DNA of 64,000 nt from Rugamonas rivuli. GTDB lineage: Bacteria; Pseudomonadota; Gammaproteobacteria; Burkholderiales; Burkholderiaceae_D. Location of the stretch: assembly GCF_009380165.1 (NCBI RefSeq), contig NZ_WHUF01000003.1:62001-126000 (forward strand). Reading direction: 5' to 3'. A model generated the notes under the pieces. That model made no database searches and had not been told where the DNA came from. It was given only the letters and a program-made list of their open reading frames with translations. Below, piece after piece: positions 28,237-37,213 of this stretch. The translations under genes were made by a program, and so were the position numbers. Positions within the stretch are counted from its first letter, which is position 1. Each line of letters starts with the position of its first letter.

Positions 28237-29448
28237 TCATTTCCCAGCATCCACAATCGTCCGATATTGTTGCGCCACCTGCTCCGAAAGCACGGCATAG
28301 CTGCGCGCCGCGCGCAGGTAGGCCGGGCCGCGCGCGGCGCGGGCGCGGGCCGCGCCGCTGTCCTTGAAGATCGCCACCAGCGCCTGCGCCATCGAGGCGG
28401 CGTCGCTGGCGGTGAGCCAGCCGGCGTCGCTGGACGACAGCACGTGGGCCTGGTCCGGGATGTCGTTGCCCACCGCCGGCAGGCCCAGCGCCAGGTATTC
28501 GAGCAGCTTGGTCGGCGAGCTGACGTCGTACAGCATATTGCGCGGCACATAGGAGACGGCGGCGTCGGCGCTCAGCAGCAGCTGCCAGGCCTGGCTGGAC
28601 GGCAGCCAGCCAGTGATGCGCACCGCATCCTCCAGCCCCTGCTGGCGGACATAGGCCATCAGCTGATCCGTATCGGCGGGGTTGGCCGCCGCGCCGACCA
28701 GCAGCAGGCAGGCGTCGGGGATCTGGCGGCGGGCCAGCTGCAGCGCGTCGACCACGGTCTGCAACTGGCGCTCCTTGTCCATGCTGCCCAGGTAGCCCAG
28801 CATGGGCCGCCCCTCCCAGCCCGCCGGGCGCGCGCCGGCGCTGATGCCGGCGCCGAACAATTCCATGTCCACCCCCATCGGCACGGCGCTCAGCCTGGCG
28901 GCCGGCACGCCCCGCGCCACCATGTAGTCCACCATGGCATCGCTCTGGACGAAGATGTGGCGGGCGCCGGGCAGCACCAGCCGGTACAGCACCGCCTGCT
29001 CCGCCAGCCCCTTCCACAGCACCATGTAGGCCCGCAGGCTGCGCTTGCGGGCCAGGTTCGCGCGCGCGCGGTCGATGCGGCCTTCGCTCATCAGGAACGA
29101 GACCCAGTAGCAGAACGGCAGTCCCTTGAGGCGGGCCACCAGCATCGCCAGCAGGCCGATCGAGACCATGTCGCGCGCCTGGACCAGGTCGCAGTTGCCG
29201 CGGTTGACGCCCAGCAGCGCGCGCAGGCACAGCCAGAAGAAGCGCGCTTCGCGCAGCAGCCGGCTGGCATGCCAGGCCGGGCGCCGCAGCGAGGCGTAGC
29301 CCTGCTGGTCGGCGGCGGCGGCCGACGGCATGCCGACCATGTCGCAAGCGACGCCGGCGCGGGGCAGGTATTTTCCAAACAAGACGGCGACATCGGCGCG
29401 ATGGGTCGGCAGCGCCTCGGGGACCAGCTGCAAGATGGTGAGGGACAT
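28237..29448 (-). CDS. Glycosyltransferase family 4
   Basis: The 403-residue protein has GT-B architecture. The N-terminal half (LQLVPEALPTHRADVAVLFGKYLPRAGV, NCDLVQARDMVSIGLLAMLVARL) is the acceptor domain. The donor half has PMLGYLGSMDKERQLQTVVDALQL, VRITGWLPSSQAWQLLLSADAAVSYVP and KLLEYLALGLPAVGNDIPDQ. It is the first gene after a terminator, and a TATAAT at 29464-29469 may be its -10. The next gene downstream is the CapK-like enzyme. Confidence 0.88.
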   Translation of the reverse strand: MSLTILQLVPEALPTHRADVAVLFGKYLPRAGVACDMVGMPSAAAADQQGYASLRRPAWHASRLLREARFFWLCLRALLGVNRGNCDLVQARDMVSIGLLAMLVARLKGLPFCYWVSFLMSEGRIDRARANLARKRSLRAYMVLWKGLAEQAVLYRLVLPGARHIFVQSDAMVDYMVARGVPAARLSAVPMGVDMELFGAGISAGARPAGWEGRPMLGYLGSMDKERQLQTVVDALQLARRQIPDACLLLVGAAANPADTDQLMAYVRQQGLEDAVRITGWLPSSQAWQLLLSADAAVSYVPRNMLYDVSSPTKLLEYLALGLPAVGNDIPDQAHVLSSSDAGWLTASDAASMAQALVAIFKDSGAARARAARGPAYLRAARSYAVLSEQVAQQYRTIVDAGK

Positions 29449-29463
29449 GGGTGGAATCAGTGA

Positions 29464-29469
29464 ATTATA
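29464..29469 (-). promoter_or_regulatory. Candidate -10 element
   Basis: TATAAT on the minus strand sits between the terminator T-run and the ATG at 29448. It would give a leader of only about nine bases and has no convincing -35. Confidence 0.35.
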
Positions 29470-29474
29470 GGCAA

Positions 29475-29509
29475 TAAAAAAGGGCGACTGGATAGTATCA
29501 CAGTCGCCC
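29475..29509 (-). terminator. Rho-independent terminator after the exported heparinase-like gene
   Basis: GGGCGACTG and CAGTCGCCC are perfect 9-bp arms around a 10-base loop. On the minus strand TTTTTT follows. It lies about 40 bases after the stop at 29551. Confidence 0.88.
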
Positions 29510-29550
29510 CTCGGAACATTGCCAGTAAGACAATTAAAACACGGCGTCCC

Positions 29551-31839
29551 TTAGTTCGGCAGGGTAATGCTCTGGCCGTTGACCAGCAGCGTGCGGCCGT
29601 TCGAGCCCGGCGTCACCGTCACCACCGGACGTTTGCAGCCGACGTCCAGCACCACCAGGAACTCGGTGTTTTGCACCGCGGCGTTCTTGATGAAGGCCGA
29701 ATGCGTCTCGACCACTTTCGGACGCGATGGATACGGCACGGTCCAGGAAGTCAGCGTCGTGTCCGGGGTCAGCGAGGTCAGGCAGACCGAGCTGGTGCCG
29801 TTGACGATCTTCGCGCCGGAGCTGCCGTCGGCGACGATAGGCACGGTGGAGTGCATATTCCACTCATACTTGTGCGCAGCCGGCGCGGTGATCTTGTCCT
29901 GGACGACGTAGACGTTATTGGTACGCAGATACCACACTTTGCGCACCGCCGAGGTGATGGCCGGACCGTAGGAGACGGTGGCATCGCCTTCGGCATAGTC
30001 CAGCGCCGCGCTGGTCGAGAAGCCGGTGATCTTGCCGTTGCGGGTCAGGTTCTCGCGGCCGCCGATCAGCTGGCCGACGCCGCCGTCAAAGGTGACGGCG
30101 TTGTGGGCGCGGGTGGTGCGGTACCAGGCGGTCACGGTCGGCGAGTAGTAATAGTCTTCGTAGCCGGCTTCGCCCAGCAGGCGCACGCCGCCGCTGTCGA
30201 GCACCAGCGCGTTCTGGTCGCCGTGGGCATGGTTGTACGAACCATACGGGCTGGACTTGAAGTACAGCGAGGTGCGCTTGGTGTTGGTGATATCGCTGTG
30301 CATGGATACCCAGCCGATGGTCGGGAACAGCGCGGCGTTCGGCGGCACCACCGGGGTAATCGCCGAGGCCGGCAACGGATACTCGGAGGTCAGCAGCTGG
30401 ATCGGATCTTCGCTGCCGGTGACGGTGCGGGCATACCAGGCGCTTTCCGCGTTGGCGGTGCGGGCGGCGAAGGATTTCAGCGCGCTGTAGTCGAAGCCGA
30501 CTTCATGCTGGTCGCCAAACACCAGGCCGGCGGCGCCAGGCGGGATGAACTGCATCAGCATGCGGCCAAAGCCGATCGACCATGGTTTCTGGTACAGGTC
30601 GACGCCGGTGGCTTCCTTGAACGGGCCCCACAGCTGCACCGAATAAGTCGCCTGGTACATGGCGTAGGCCGAGCCTGGGAAGTAACCGCCCTCCGGACCG
30701 CTCCAGACAAAGATGGAATTGACGTAAGGACGCACGGCAAAGTCGAACCACTTGTCGGCGGCCGGCACGTCGCCCACCGTCATCGCGGCGATCAGGGCCA
30801 GGTAGCCGTAAGCGGTGGCGCCGTGCGAGTCGAACGGCTGCTCGTCGATGCGGCCGTCCGAGCCGGACAGGTCGGCATAGATCGCCTCGGTACGCGCGGT
30901 GATGGCGGCAAGCCAGCGGGTGCGACGGGCGGCATCGAGGTTATCCCACAGCATATCCACGGCGCGCAGCAGCGAAACGTCGATGCTGCGGGTGACCTGG
31001 TCCTGGCTGGTATAGCTGGTGATGGCGCTCGGGTCGAGCGCGGCCGCCTGGTCGCCGCGAGCGATCGCTTCGGCCAGGTATTTCGGGTCGCCCATCAGGC
31101 GGTACAGCAGCGCCGACGCTTCCAGCTGGCGCAGCACCGGATTGACTTTGGCCGGCAACAGCGCCACGACTTGCGGGGTGGTGGATGCGCTGCTCAACAG
31201 CATGCCATCGGATACCGCCGGCACGGCCGTCAGGTTTTGCGGGGCAGGTGCAGGGGGACTGGTCAGGCCGGCGGTGACTTCGCGGATCAGCGCGGAAATC
31301 GCGGCGCCGCGCTCGGCCATCATGGCGGACGTCCATTTCGAGAACGGCAGGAAGTTCTTGCTCAGCATGCGCGAGCGGCCGTGCGCAATGATGCGGGCGC
31401 GCAGGACATCGTTTTCCGGCACTTCGAACACCTTGGCCGACGGATAGAGCGTGAAGGTGCGCGGGGTCGACCAGTCGACCTTGGCGATATTCGGGCGCAC
31501 GCGCCAGCTATAGGTGGTGCCGGTCGCGGCGGCCGTCATGGCCTTGCTGGGCAGGTAGAAGTTGCGGGTGGTGGTGTAGGTGCCGATCACGACGCCGCCG
31601 CTGGACACTTCCAGGATGTAACCCGGCGGTTTCGGGTAGACCGGATAGCGCGGCCAGGCAAATGCCGGCGGGTTCTGCGGCTGCGGCATCAGATTGGTGG
31701 GGCCCGGTTGCACGGTATAAGGGTCGGCCGCGGCGGCTGTGACCCACTCCACAGGCGCAGTCGCTGCGCTTGCCTGCCCCCAGACGAGGCCCAGTCCAAG
31801 CAGCAAACTGCCAACAAGACTCGATTTATTGAAAGTCAT
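29551..31839 (-). CDS. Exported heparinase II/III-like protein (DUF4962-type N-terminus)
   Basis: I take the ATG at 31839, which follows a strong GGAGGA, giving 762 residues. A Sec signal peptide (SLVGSLLLGLGLVWGQASAA) is followed by an N-terminal beta domain (NPPAFAWPRYP, GYILEVSSGG) typical of DUF4962-type lyases. The alpha/alpha toroid (EQPFDSHGATAYGYLALIAAM) and C-terminal sandwich (YNHAHGDQNALVLDSGGVRLLGEAGYEDYYYS; RTTRAHNAVTFDGGVGQ) contain the expected His and Tyr residues. It is periplasmic or secreted, so it may trim or degrade the polymer outside the cell. It has its own terminator and a 262-bp upstream gap, so it is probably a separate transcription unit within the locus. Confidence 0.87.
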   Translation of the reverse strand: MTFNKSSLVGSLLLGLGLVWGQASAATAPVEWVTAAAADPYTVQPGPTNLMPQPQNPPAFAWPRYPVYPKPPGYILEVSSGGVVIGTYTTTRNFYLPSKAMTAAATGTTYSWRVRPNIAKVDWSTPRTFTLYPSAKVFEVPENDVLRARIIAHGRSRMLSKNFLPFSKWTSAMMAERGAAISALIREVTAGLTSPPAPAPQNLTAVPAVSDGMLLSSASTTPQVVALLPAKVNPVLRQLEASALLYRLMGDPKYLAEAIARGDQAAALDPSAITSYTSQDQVTRSIDVSLLRAVDMLWDNLDAARRTRWLAAITARTEAIYADLSGSDGRIDEQPFDSHGATAYGYLALIAAMTVGDVPAADKWFDFAVRPYVNSIFVWSGPEGGYFPGSAYAMYQATYSVQLWGPFKEATGVDLYQKPWSIGFGRMLMQFIPPGAAGLVFGDQHEVGFDYSALKSFAARTANAESAWYARTVTGSEDPIQLLTSEYPLPASAITPVVPPNAALFPTIGWVSMHSDITNTKRTSLYFKSSPYGSYNHAHGDQNALVLDSGGVRLLGEAGYEDYYYSPTVTAWYRTTRAHNAVTFDGGVGQLIGGRENLTRNGKITGFSTSAALDYAEGDATVSYGPAITSAVRKVWYLRTNNVYVVQDKITAPAAHKYEWNMHSTVPIVADGSSGAKIVNGTSSVCLTSLTPDTTLTSWTVPYPSRPKVVETHSAFIKNAAVQNTEFLVVLDVGCKRPVVTVTPGSNGRTLLVNGQSITLPN

Positions 31840-31925
31840 GAGAATCCTCCGAGGGGTAAAGCATGAACAGCATAGTTGTTTGGCAACATGAAGGCAGGGG
31901 CAACATTGTCGAGAAGGTTGCAAAA

Positions 31926-31941
31926 TGCAATCATTATTGCA
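31926..31941. promoter_or_regulatory. Perfect dyad upstream of the exported lyase gene
   Basis: TGCAAT and ATTGCA flank CATT. It lies 87 bp upstream of the ATG at 31839 in the AT-rich 262-bp gap. A second short dyad (ATCAAG, T, CTTGAT) is at 32054-32066. The gap holds no convincing gene. Confidence 0.45.
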
Positions 31942-32101
31942 GCGAAGAAATTAAATATACACTAAACCGGGCTTTTCGTGGTTACGCAATAACAACTGCG
32001 TGCAAATTAAGCCGGCCAGGCCGGATTTCGTGCTGTAAATATTAGTGTAGCGGATCAAGTCTTGATTGGAAGGCAGAATTGTAGCCAAGTTGTAGCGTTT
32101 A

Positions 32102-33025
32102 TTACGCCGGCACACCCCGGCGCGCACGATCTATGCTGTCCAGCAGCTCGGCCGAACGGGCCTGGTCGAACTTGCGGGCGAAAAATTTTCCGGATTGCAT
32201 CAGCGGCGCAAAGTCGCGCGCTTCCAACACCGCCGGGTTTTCGCGCGCCGGATCCCAGTCGATATAGTGCAGCGACACCTTGTTTTCGTTCATCGCGCTC
32301 TGGTGTTGCACGGCGTCGTCGTAGCCGCTGCAGCGCGGCGCCAGCGGCGAATTGAGCAGGATGGTCTGGAAAAAGATTTCGTCGGCGCCCGTGACCGAGC
32401 GGAAAAAGCGCAGCACCGGGGCGTTTTTTTCCTGGCGCACGAAGTCCAGCAGATAGGCCACCGCCGCCGCGCTCAGGCACCACGAGGTCGAGCCGCGGTA
32501 GGGGCGCAGGCCGGGCACGAAGCGCCTGGCCGGCAGCACGCGGTTGGCCGCCCGCACCAGCCACAGGACCACGCTCTTGACGGCCGGCGTGCGCAGCCGC
32601 GCGTAAAAGTCGCGGAAAGCGTACACCTCGATCAGGCGGGAAAAGTCCGTGCCCTTGCGCAGCGCGTAGAAATTGATGAAGTTGCGTTGCGGGTCCCGCG
32701 CCAGCAGCGCTTGCAGCTCGTCGGCGCGGCGCAGGGGGTAGTCGCGCCCGCTGAGGAAGATGAAATGCTCGTGGCCGCCGCCGGCGGCCGCCTCCAGCAG
32801 CTTGAGCATGGCTTCCACCTGCGAGTAGCCGCCCCAGTTGACGGCCACCGGGGCGTCGAGAAAGCGCACCGGCAGCGCGCCGGCAGCCTGGCGGAACGGT
32901 CCCGCGTCCTGCTTGCCGTCGATATGGGCGTAGACCGTCGCGCCGTCGTGCTGCAGCGCGGCGATCAGCCGGCCGAACAGCGCGGGCTGATCATGGGCTA
33001 GGACTAGATAGGCAATTTTGTTCAT
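32102..33025 (-). CDS. GT14-type beta-1,6-N-acetylglucosaminyltransferase-like enzyme
   Basis: The 307-residue protein begins NKIAYLVLAHDQPALFGRLIAAL and contains VNWGGYSQVEAMLKLLEAA, FIFLSGRDYPLRRADEL, YRGSTSWCLSAAAVAYLL and VTGADEIFFQTILLNSP. These are the hallmarks of the core-2/I-branching glycosyltransferase family GT14. In animals these enzymes add beta-1,6-GlcNAc or xylose branches. In bacteria they occur sporadically in capsule and EPS loci. A branching role in the repeat unit is inferred. It is probably co-transcribed with the upstream GT4 gene (38-base gap). Confidence 0.87.
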   Translation of the reverse strand: MNKIAYLVLAHDQPALFGRLIAALQHDGATVYAHIDGKQDAGPFRQAAGALPVRFLDAPVAVNWGGYSQVEAMLKLLEAAAGGGHEHFIFLSGRDYPLRRADELQALLARDPQRNFINFYALRKGTDFSRLIEVYAFRDFYARLRTPAVKSVVLWLVRAANRVLPARRFVPGLRPYRGSTSWCLSAAAVAYLLDFVRQEKNAPVLRFFRSVTGADEIFFQTILLNSPLAPRCSGYDDAVQHQSAMNENKVSLHYIDWDPARENPAVLEARDFAPLMQSGKFFARKFDQARSAELLDSIDRARRGVPA

Positions 33026-33063
33026 GGTCTGTCATCATATTCGGGGGCTGGGAACAGTGATGT

Positions 33064-34170
33064 CTAGTGGAGATCGATCTCCAGTTCGTCAACAAAACGG
33101 CGCTCGACCGTGGTGTGCGCATAGTCGTCGAGGCGGGCGCGCTGGGCGGCCGCGGCGGCGAGATAGGCCGGATACTGCGCGTGCAGACGGCGCACGCCGT
33201 CGAACAGCGCGTCGGCGCTCCAGTCGACCACCACCGCATTGTCGCCGACATAGTCGGTATGGGTAACCAAATCGTTGCACAACACCGGCAGGCCGGCCGC
33301 CATGTATTCGAAGATTTTCTGCGGCGGGCTGGCCGAGTAGAACGGGTTGCCCGCCAGCAGCGACACGCCGGCCTGCATCTGTCCGTACAGGCGCACCACC
33401 TCGGCATACGGCATCGGCGCGTAGACGCGGATGGCCTGGGCCAGCGCCGGCTCGGCCGCCAGCGCCCGCTCCAGCACGGGGTCTTCGCAGCCGACCAGGT
33501 GGAAGGTGGCGGGCACGCCCTCGGCCACCAGGCGGCGGGCGCAGGCGACGACCAGGTCCAGTCCCCTGCCCTCGCCGCCGGAGCCCGGATAGACGATGTG
33601 CAGGCGGCCGTCCGCCGAGACGGCCGGCGCGCTGGCGCGGTACAGGCCGAGGTCGACCCCCATCGGTATCAGCGACACGCGCGGCGTGCGGCCGGTGTAC
33701 AGCGCGGCCAGCTGGCGCGAAATGGCCATCACCGAATCCACCCGCGCCAGGCCGCGCAGGAAGGTGCTCAGCTTGAGCCAGGCGCTGAGCTTGAACGGGC
33801 GGCGCCGTTCCGGGCCGTAGCTCTGCTCGAAATGGGTGGGCGCGTAGGCCACGATCGGGCAGGCCGGGCGATAGAAGGCGAAGGTGGTCACGGCCGGCAG
33901 GCCGATGACGTAGATGAAATCGTAGTCGCGCCTGGCCCACAGCAGCTTCCAGGCGGCTTGCAGCGAAAACAGCAGCGGGTTTCTTTGCGCGATGATGTCG
34001 GTGCGGCGGCTGCCGGCCACGCCGGTGCCGGCCGAGCTCAGCACGGTGGAGACCCGGTAGTGGCGGCGCAAAAAGTCGAAGCGCGCCATCTGGTCCGGGA
34101 AGCGCGACAGTTCACGCCCCGGCAGGAAGACCAGGGCCAGGCATTCCTTTTGCTGGGCTTCAGAAGTCAA
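33064..34170 (-). CDS. Glycosyltransferase family 4
   Basis: The 368-residue GT-B protein has an acceptor half with RRDYDFIYVIGLPAVTTFAF and VAYAPTHFEQSYG. The donor half has VSLIPMGVDLGLYR, HIVYPGSGGEGRGLDLVVACARRL and SPPQKIFEYMAAGLPVLCNDL with the conserved glutamate. It overlaps the upstream GT32 gene by 11 bases. The donor sugar is not predictable. Confidence 0.87.
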   Translation of the reverse strand: MTSEAQQKECLALVFLPGRELSRFPDQMARFDFLRRHYRVSTVLSSAGTGVAGSRRTDIIAQRNPLLFSLQAAWKLLWARRDYDFIYVIGLPAVTTFAFYRPACPIVAYAPTHFEQSYGPERRRPFKLSAWLKLSTFLRGLARVDSVMAISRQLAALYTGRTPRVSLIPMGVDLGLYRASAPAVSADGRLHIVYPGSGGEGRGLDLVVACARRLVAEGVPATFHLVGCEDPVLERALAAEPALAQAIRVYAPMPYAEVVRLYGQMQAGVSLLAGNPFYSASPPQKIFEYMAAGLPVLCNDLVTHTDYVGDNAVVVDWSADALFDGVRRLHAQYPAYLAAAAAQRARLDDYAHTTVERRFVDELEIDLH

Positions 34171-34858
34171 TCGTCAGTCTCCAGTCGGGCCGCGGGCTGA
34201 GTTTCTCGATCAACACCCGCAGGAAGCGGTTGCGGTCCTTGAAATCCCACGACGACGCATAGTGGTGGATGCCCACCGTTTCGTCGACGATGTCCGAATA
34301 CAGCAGCTGGCCGGCGTTGAGCGGGTTGTTGTCGTCGAAGGGGTTGAAGGGGTAGAAGCTGGGCGGCGCCAGGATGTTGAGCGGCCGGCCGCCGGCGGCG
34401 TCGTCGACGGCACGCATCAGCACGCGCGGCGCGGTGGCGAATTTCTTGATCGGTATCAGGTTTTCCAGGATCAGCTGGCGCGCGCGCTGCATGATGGGGT
34501 CGTGCGGCACGGCGGCGATGAAGCCGGCGCCCATCAGCCCGGGGCTTTCCCAGGCCGAGCAGAAACGGTCGTCGCTCAGGATGGTCGACAGCGGCTTGAT
34601 CAGCTCGATGTCGGTGTCGAGGTAGACGCCGCCGTGCTGGGCCAGGATGTCGAAGCGCACCCAGTCGGAAATGAAGGCCCAGTTGCGCTGCCGCGCGGCC
34701 TGGCGGCAGTACTCGTTATCGATATCGGAGTTCGATTCGTTCCACAGGATGATCTCGTATTCCGGGGCGAATTTTTTCCACGAGGTGAGGCAGCGCTGGG
34801 CCATCACCGGCAAAGGCTTGCCGCCGAACCAGCAATAATGGATTTTCTTTGGAATCAT
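34160..34858 (-). CDS. GT32-type glycosyltransferase
   Basis: I take the ATG at 34858, which overlaps the flippase stop as ATGA, giving 232 residues. It starts MIPKKIHYCWFGGKPLP and contains SDWVRFDILAQHGGVYLDTDIELIKPL, the GT32/capsular polysaccharide signature with its DxD metal site. It is a GT-A enzyme of the Och1/capsule type, probably transferring a hexose from a nucleotide donor. The frame extends far upstream, but that part overlaps the flippase in another frame and is not coding. Confidence 0.9.
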   Translation of the reverse strand: MIPKKIHYCWFGGKPLPVMAQRCLTSWKKFAPEYEIILWNESNSDIDNEYCRQAARQRNWAFISDWVRFDILAQHGGVYLDTDIELIKPLSTILSDDRFCSAWESPGLMGAGFIAAVPHDPIMQRARQLILENLIPIKKFATAPRVLMRAVDDAAGGRPLNILAPPSFYPFNPFDDNNPLNAGQLLYSDIVDETVGIHHYASSWDFKDRNRFLRVLIEKLSPRPDWRLTIDF

Positions 34859-36117
34859 TTGACCGCTTTCTCTTTCAATACCAGGATAACTTTGATCACC
34901 ACCACCAGGCTCACGTGCAGCAGGAAGGCGCTGATGGCGCCCGTGATGCCGAAATAGTGGCTGAGCACCAGCAACTCCGCCATGTACAACAGGTTCGAAC
35001 ACACCGTCACCACCGAGGTTGCCTTCTTCTTGCCCAGCGCCCAGTAGAAGGCGTGGGTGGTGATGAAGGAACCGCCTATCACCGCCGTCAGCATCATGAT
35101 GAACAGCTCCAGGTCGTACTGGGCCAGCCCGCGATAGATGATGGGCACCCAGATCGGCCGGCACAGGAAGGCCGTCAGGCCGATCAGTGTCGCCACCGGC
35201 AACAGGATCAAAATCGTTTTCCGCCACAGCGCAAAGGCGCCGGCGCGGTCGCCGACATTGAGCTTGTGCGAAAACTCGGGGATCGAGTTGGTGTACACCG
35301 GGGCGGTGGCCATCGAAATGATGGCATACAGCCGTTTCAAAATATTGTAGACGCCCAGCGCTTCCGGGCTCAGCGCCACACCCACCAGCACCTTGTCGAT
35401 ATAGGCCACCGGCAGGTCGGCCACCGCCAGCAAGGTGCTCCACTTCCCGGTCGACAGCACGGCGCGCTGGTCCAGCGGCGCGTCGGACGGCTCCACCGGC
35501 CCCGCCGGCTTACGGTAGATCAGCAATCCCAGATAGGTCAGCCGGCACAGCTCGGGCAAAGCATAACAGACGATCACCGATGACGGCGTCGGGCTCCAGT
35601 GCGCGGCCCCGTACAGCATCACCAGGCGCAGCAGGTTGGCGCTGACGCCGGCCATCAGCAAGACCTGGTATTTATTGGTCAGGCGATAAAACGCCACCAG
35701 CGAACCCAGCGACGGCAACAGCATGGACAGCACGATGAACACCGCATCCAGCGGGCCGAAGCCGCTGACCTGCGAAATGTGCAGGGCCGGCACCATCAGC
35801 GCCAGCACGGCCAGCAAGGCGGTCGCCATGCCGGCCAGCTCGAACAGCAGGCTGCGGCCGATCTGCTGCTTGAGCACGGCGACCGACGAGATCTTCCCCG
35901 GCAGCTCGACCAGCAAGCCCTGCCAGTACTGCACCGTCACCAGCGTGAAGGCGATCATCGCCACCGATTGCATGAAGATGAAGCTGCCGTACAGCTCGAT
36001 GCCCATGATCTTCAGCGTAATCGGAATGGCAAAGAATCCGATGGCGGTGCTCGATACATTGAGCAGGAAAGACAACACACTGTTTTTAAGTAAATTACTA
36101 CCGCTTTTTCTGCTCAC
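34855..36117 (-). CDS. wzx: Wzx-type polysaccharide flippase
   Basis: The 420-residue integral membrane protein has about 12 hydrophobic helices and a typical Wzx/MATE-like start (NLLKNSVLSFLLNVSSTAIGFFAIPITLKIMG). An internal basic loop precedes LSTGKWSTLLAVADLPVAYIDKVLVG. It would flip the undecaprenyl-linked repeat unit across the inner membrane. The start codon is GTG at 36117, preceded by GAGG at five bases. It overlaps the GT32 gene by four bases. Confidence 0.88.
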   Translation of the reverse strand: MSRKSGSNLLKNSVLSFLLNVSSTAIGFFAIPITLKIMGIELYGSFIFMQSVAMIAFTLVTVQYWQGLLVELPGKISSVAVLKQQIGRSLLFELAGMATALLAVLALMVPALHISQVSGFGPLDAVFIVLSMLLPSLGSLVAFYRLTNKYQVLLMAGVSANLLRLVMLYGAAHWSPTPSSVIVCYALPELCRLTYLGLLIYRKPAGPVEPSDAPLDQRAVLSTGKWSTLLAVADLPVAYIDKVLVGVALSPEALGVYNILKRLYAIISMATAPVYTNSIPEFSHKLNVGDRAGAFALWRKTILILLPVATLIGLTAFLCRPIWVPIIYRGLAQYDLELFIMMLTAVIGGSFITTHAFYWALGKKKATSVVTVCSNLLYMAELLVLSHYFGITGAISAFLLHVSLVVVIKVILVLKEKAVK

Positions 36118-36142
36118 ACAGCCTCACTGTTGCAACATGGGT

Positions 36143-37213
36143 TCATGCCAGGCCCAGCGGCTGCTTGTTCGCCAGCAGCGTCCGGCCGAGGCGTAGGAAG
36201 GGTTGTTCCACATATCGATACGACAGATGGGCCGAAAGGAAAGACAGGGGCATCAAGACCGCCCACTTGGCGGGCACGCTATAGCCGGGCATCAGCATGG
36301 TCACCAGCCCCAGCATCAGCCAATGATAAAGGTAGAGCGAGTAACTGATGCGCCCGATATACGACATCAGCGGCAGCGACAAGACGCGGCTGGCCGCGGA
36401 GTCGACAAACAGCAGGCGGTTGAACATCAGCGCCAGCGCAATCCCCTGCAGCGTGTAGCGTATGGTTTCGCGGAACAGGTCGCTGCGCAGGGCCAGCGTA
36501 CTGAGCAGCAGCAGCACGCCGCACCAGAACGCCACGCTGCCGCGCAAGGCGGTGTCGACGCGCGCGAAGTTCGCGCACAGCAGCGCAAAGCCGGCGCCGA
36601 AGAAGATGGCGTCGACCCGGGTGTCGGTGCCCATGTAGATGCGCACCACCGTGAATTCGCTCAGCCCCATCGACCAGACCAGGTAGAGGCGCCAGCACAG
36701 CACGGCGACGACGCAGGCGGCGATCAGCTGCAGGAAGGCGCGCGGCCGCGCCACCAGCGCGGCGAACAGCGCCGGATAGACGAAATAATAGTGTTCTTCG
36801 ATCGCCAGCGACCAGGTGATGCGCAGCGGCGACATCAGGGTGTCCTGCGCGAAGCCGACGAACACCTGGTAGAAGTTGGCGAAATACAGCAGGACCGCGG
36901 CGAAATCCATCAGCTTCAGCGGCTGGCCGGTGCCCGCCATCAGCAGCAGCGACACCAGCAGGTACACGGTCAGCGCCGGCATCAGGCGGAACAGGCGGCG
37001 CACATAGAACTTATGGATCGACACGCCGCCGGTGGCCGCGTATTCGGCCAGCAGCACGCGGGTGATGATGAAGCCGGAAATGAAGAAGAAGATCGTCACC
37101 CCCAGGCCGCCGGGGATGATGTGGCTGAGCCAGGCGTGCGAACAGACCACGAGCAGGATCGATACCGCACGCAATCCATCGAGGGATTGCATGCGGGCGT
37201 GCACATCAACCAT
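36143..37213 (-). CDS. OafA-type membrane acyltransferase
   Basis: The 356-residue protein belongs to the acyltransferase-3 family. MQSLDGLRAVSILLVVCSHAWL carries the catalytic His, and WSLAIEEHYYFVYPALF and LYLYHWLMLGLV are further family motifs. It has about ten membrane helices. Such enzymes O-acetylate sugar residues of surface polysaccharides using acyl-CoA. The start at 37213 overlaps the polymerase-like gene by eight bases; an ATG at 37192 is an alternative. The GTG-start flippase follows 25 bases downstream. Confidence 0.88.
   Translation of the reverse strand: MVDVHARMQSLDGLRAVSILLVVCSHAWLSHIIPGGLGVTIFFFISGFIITRVLLAEYAATGGVSIHKFYVRRLFRLMPALTVYLLVSLLLMAGTGQPLKLMDFAAVLLYFANFYQVFVGFAQDTLMSPLRITWSLAIEEHYYFVYPALFAALVARPRAFLQLIAACVVAVLCWRLYLVWSMGLSEFTVVRIYMGTDTRVDAIFFGAGFALLCANFARVDTALRGSVAFWCGVLLLLSTLALRSDLFRETIRYTLQGIALALMFNRLLFVDSAASRVLSLPLMSYIGRISYSLYLYHWLMLGLVTMLMPGYSVPAKWAVLMPLSFLSAHLSYRYVEQPFLRLGRTLLANKQPLGLA

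Noticed and set aside
31863..32045. Plus-strand 60-residue ORF in the gap before the GT14 gene
   Set aside because: No ribosome-binding site, low-complexity composition and no family resemblance; it lies over the likely promoter region of the minus-strand lyase.
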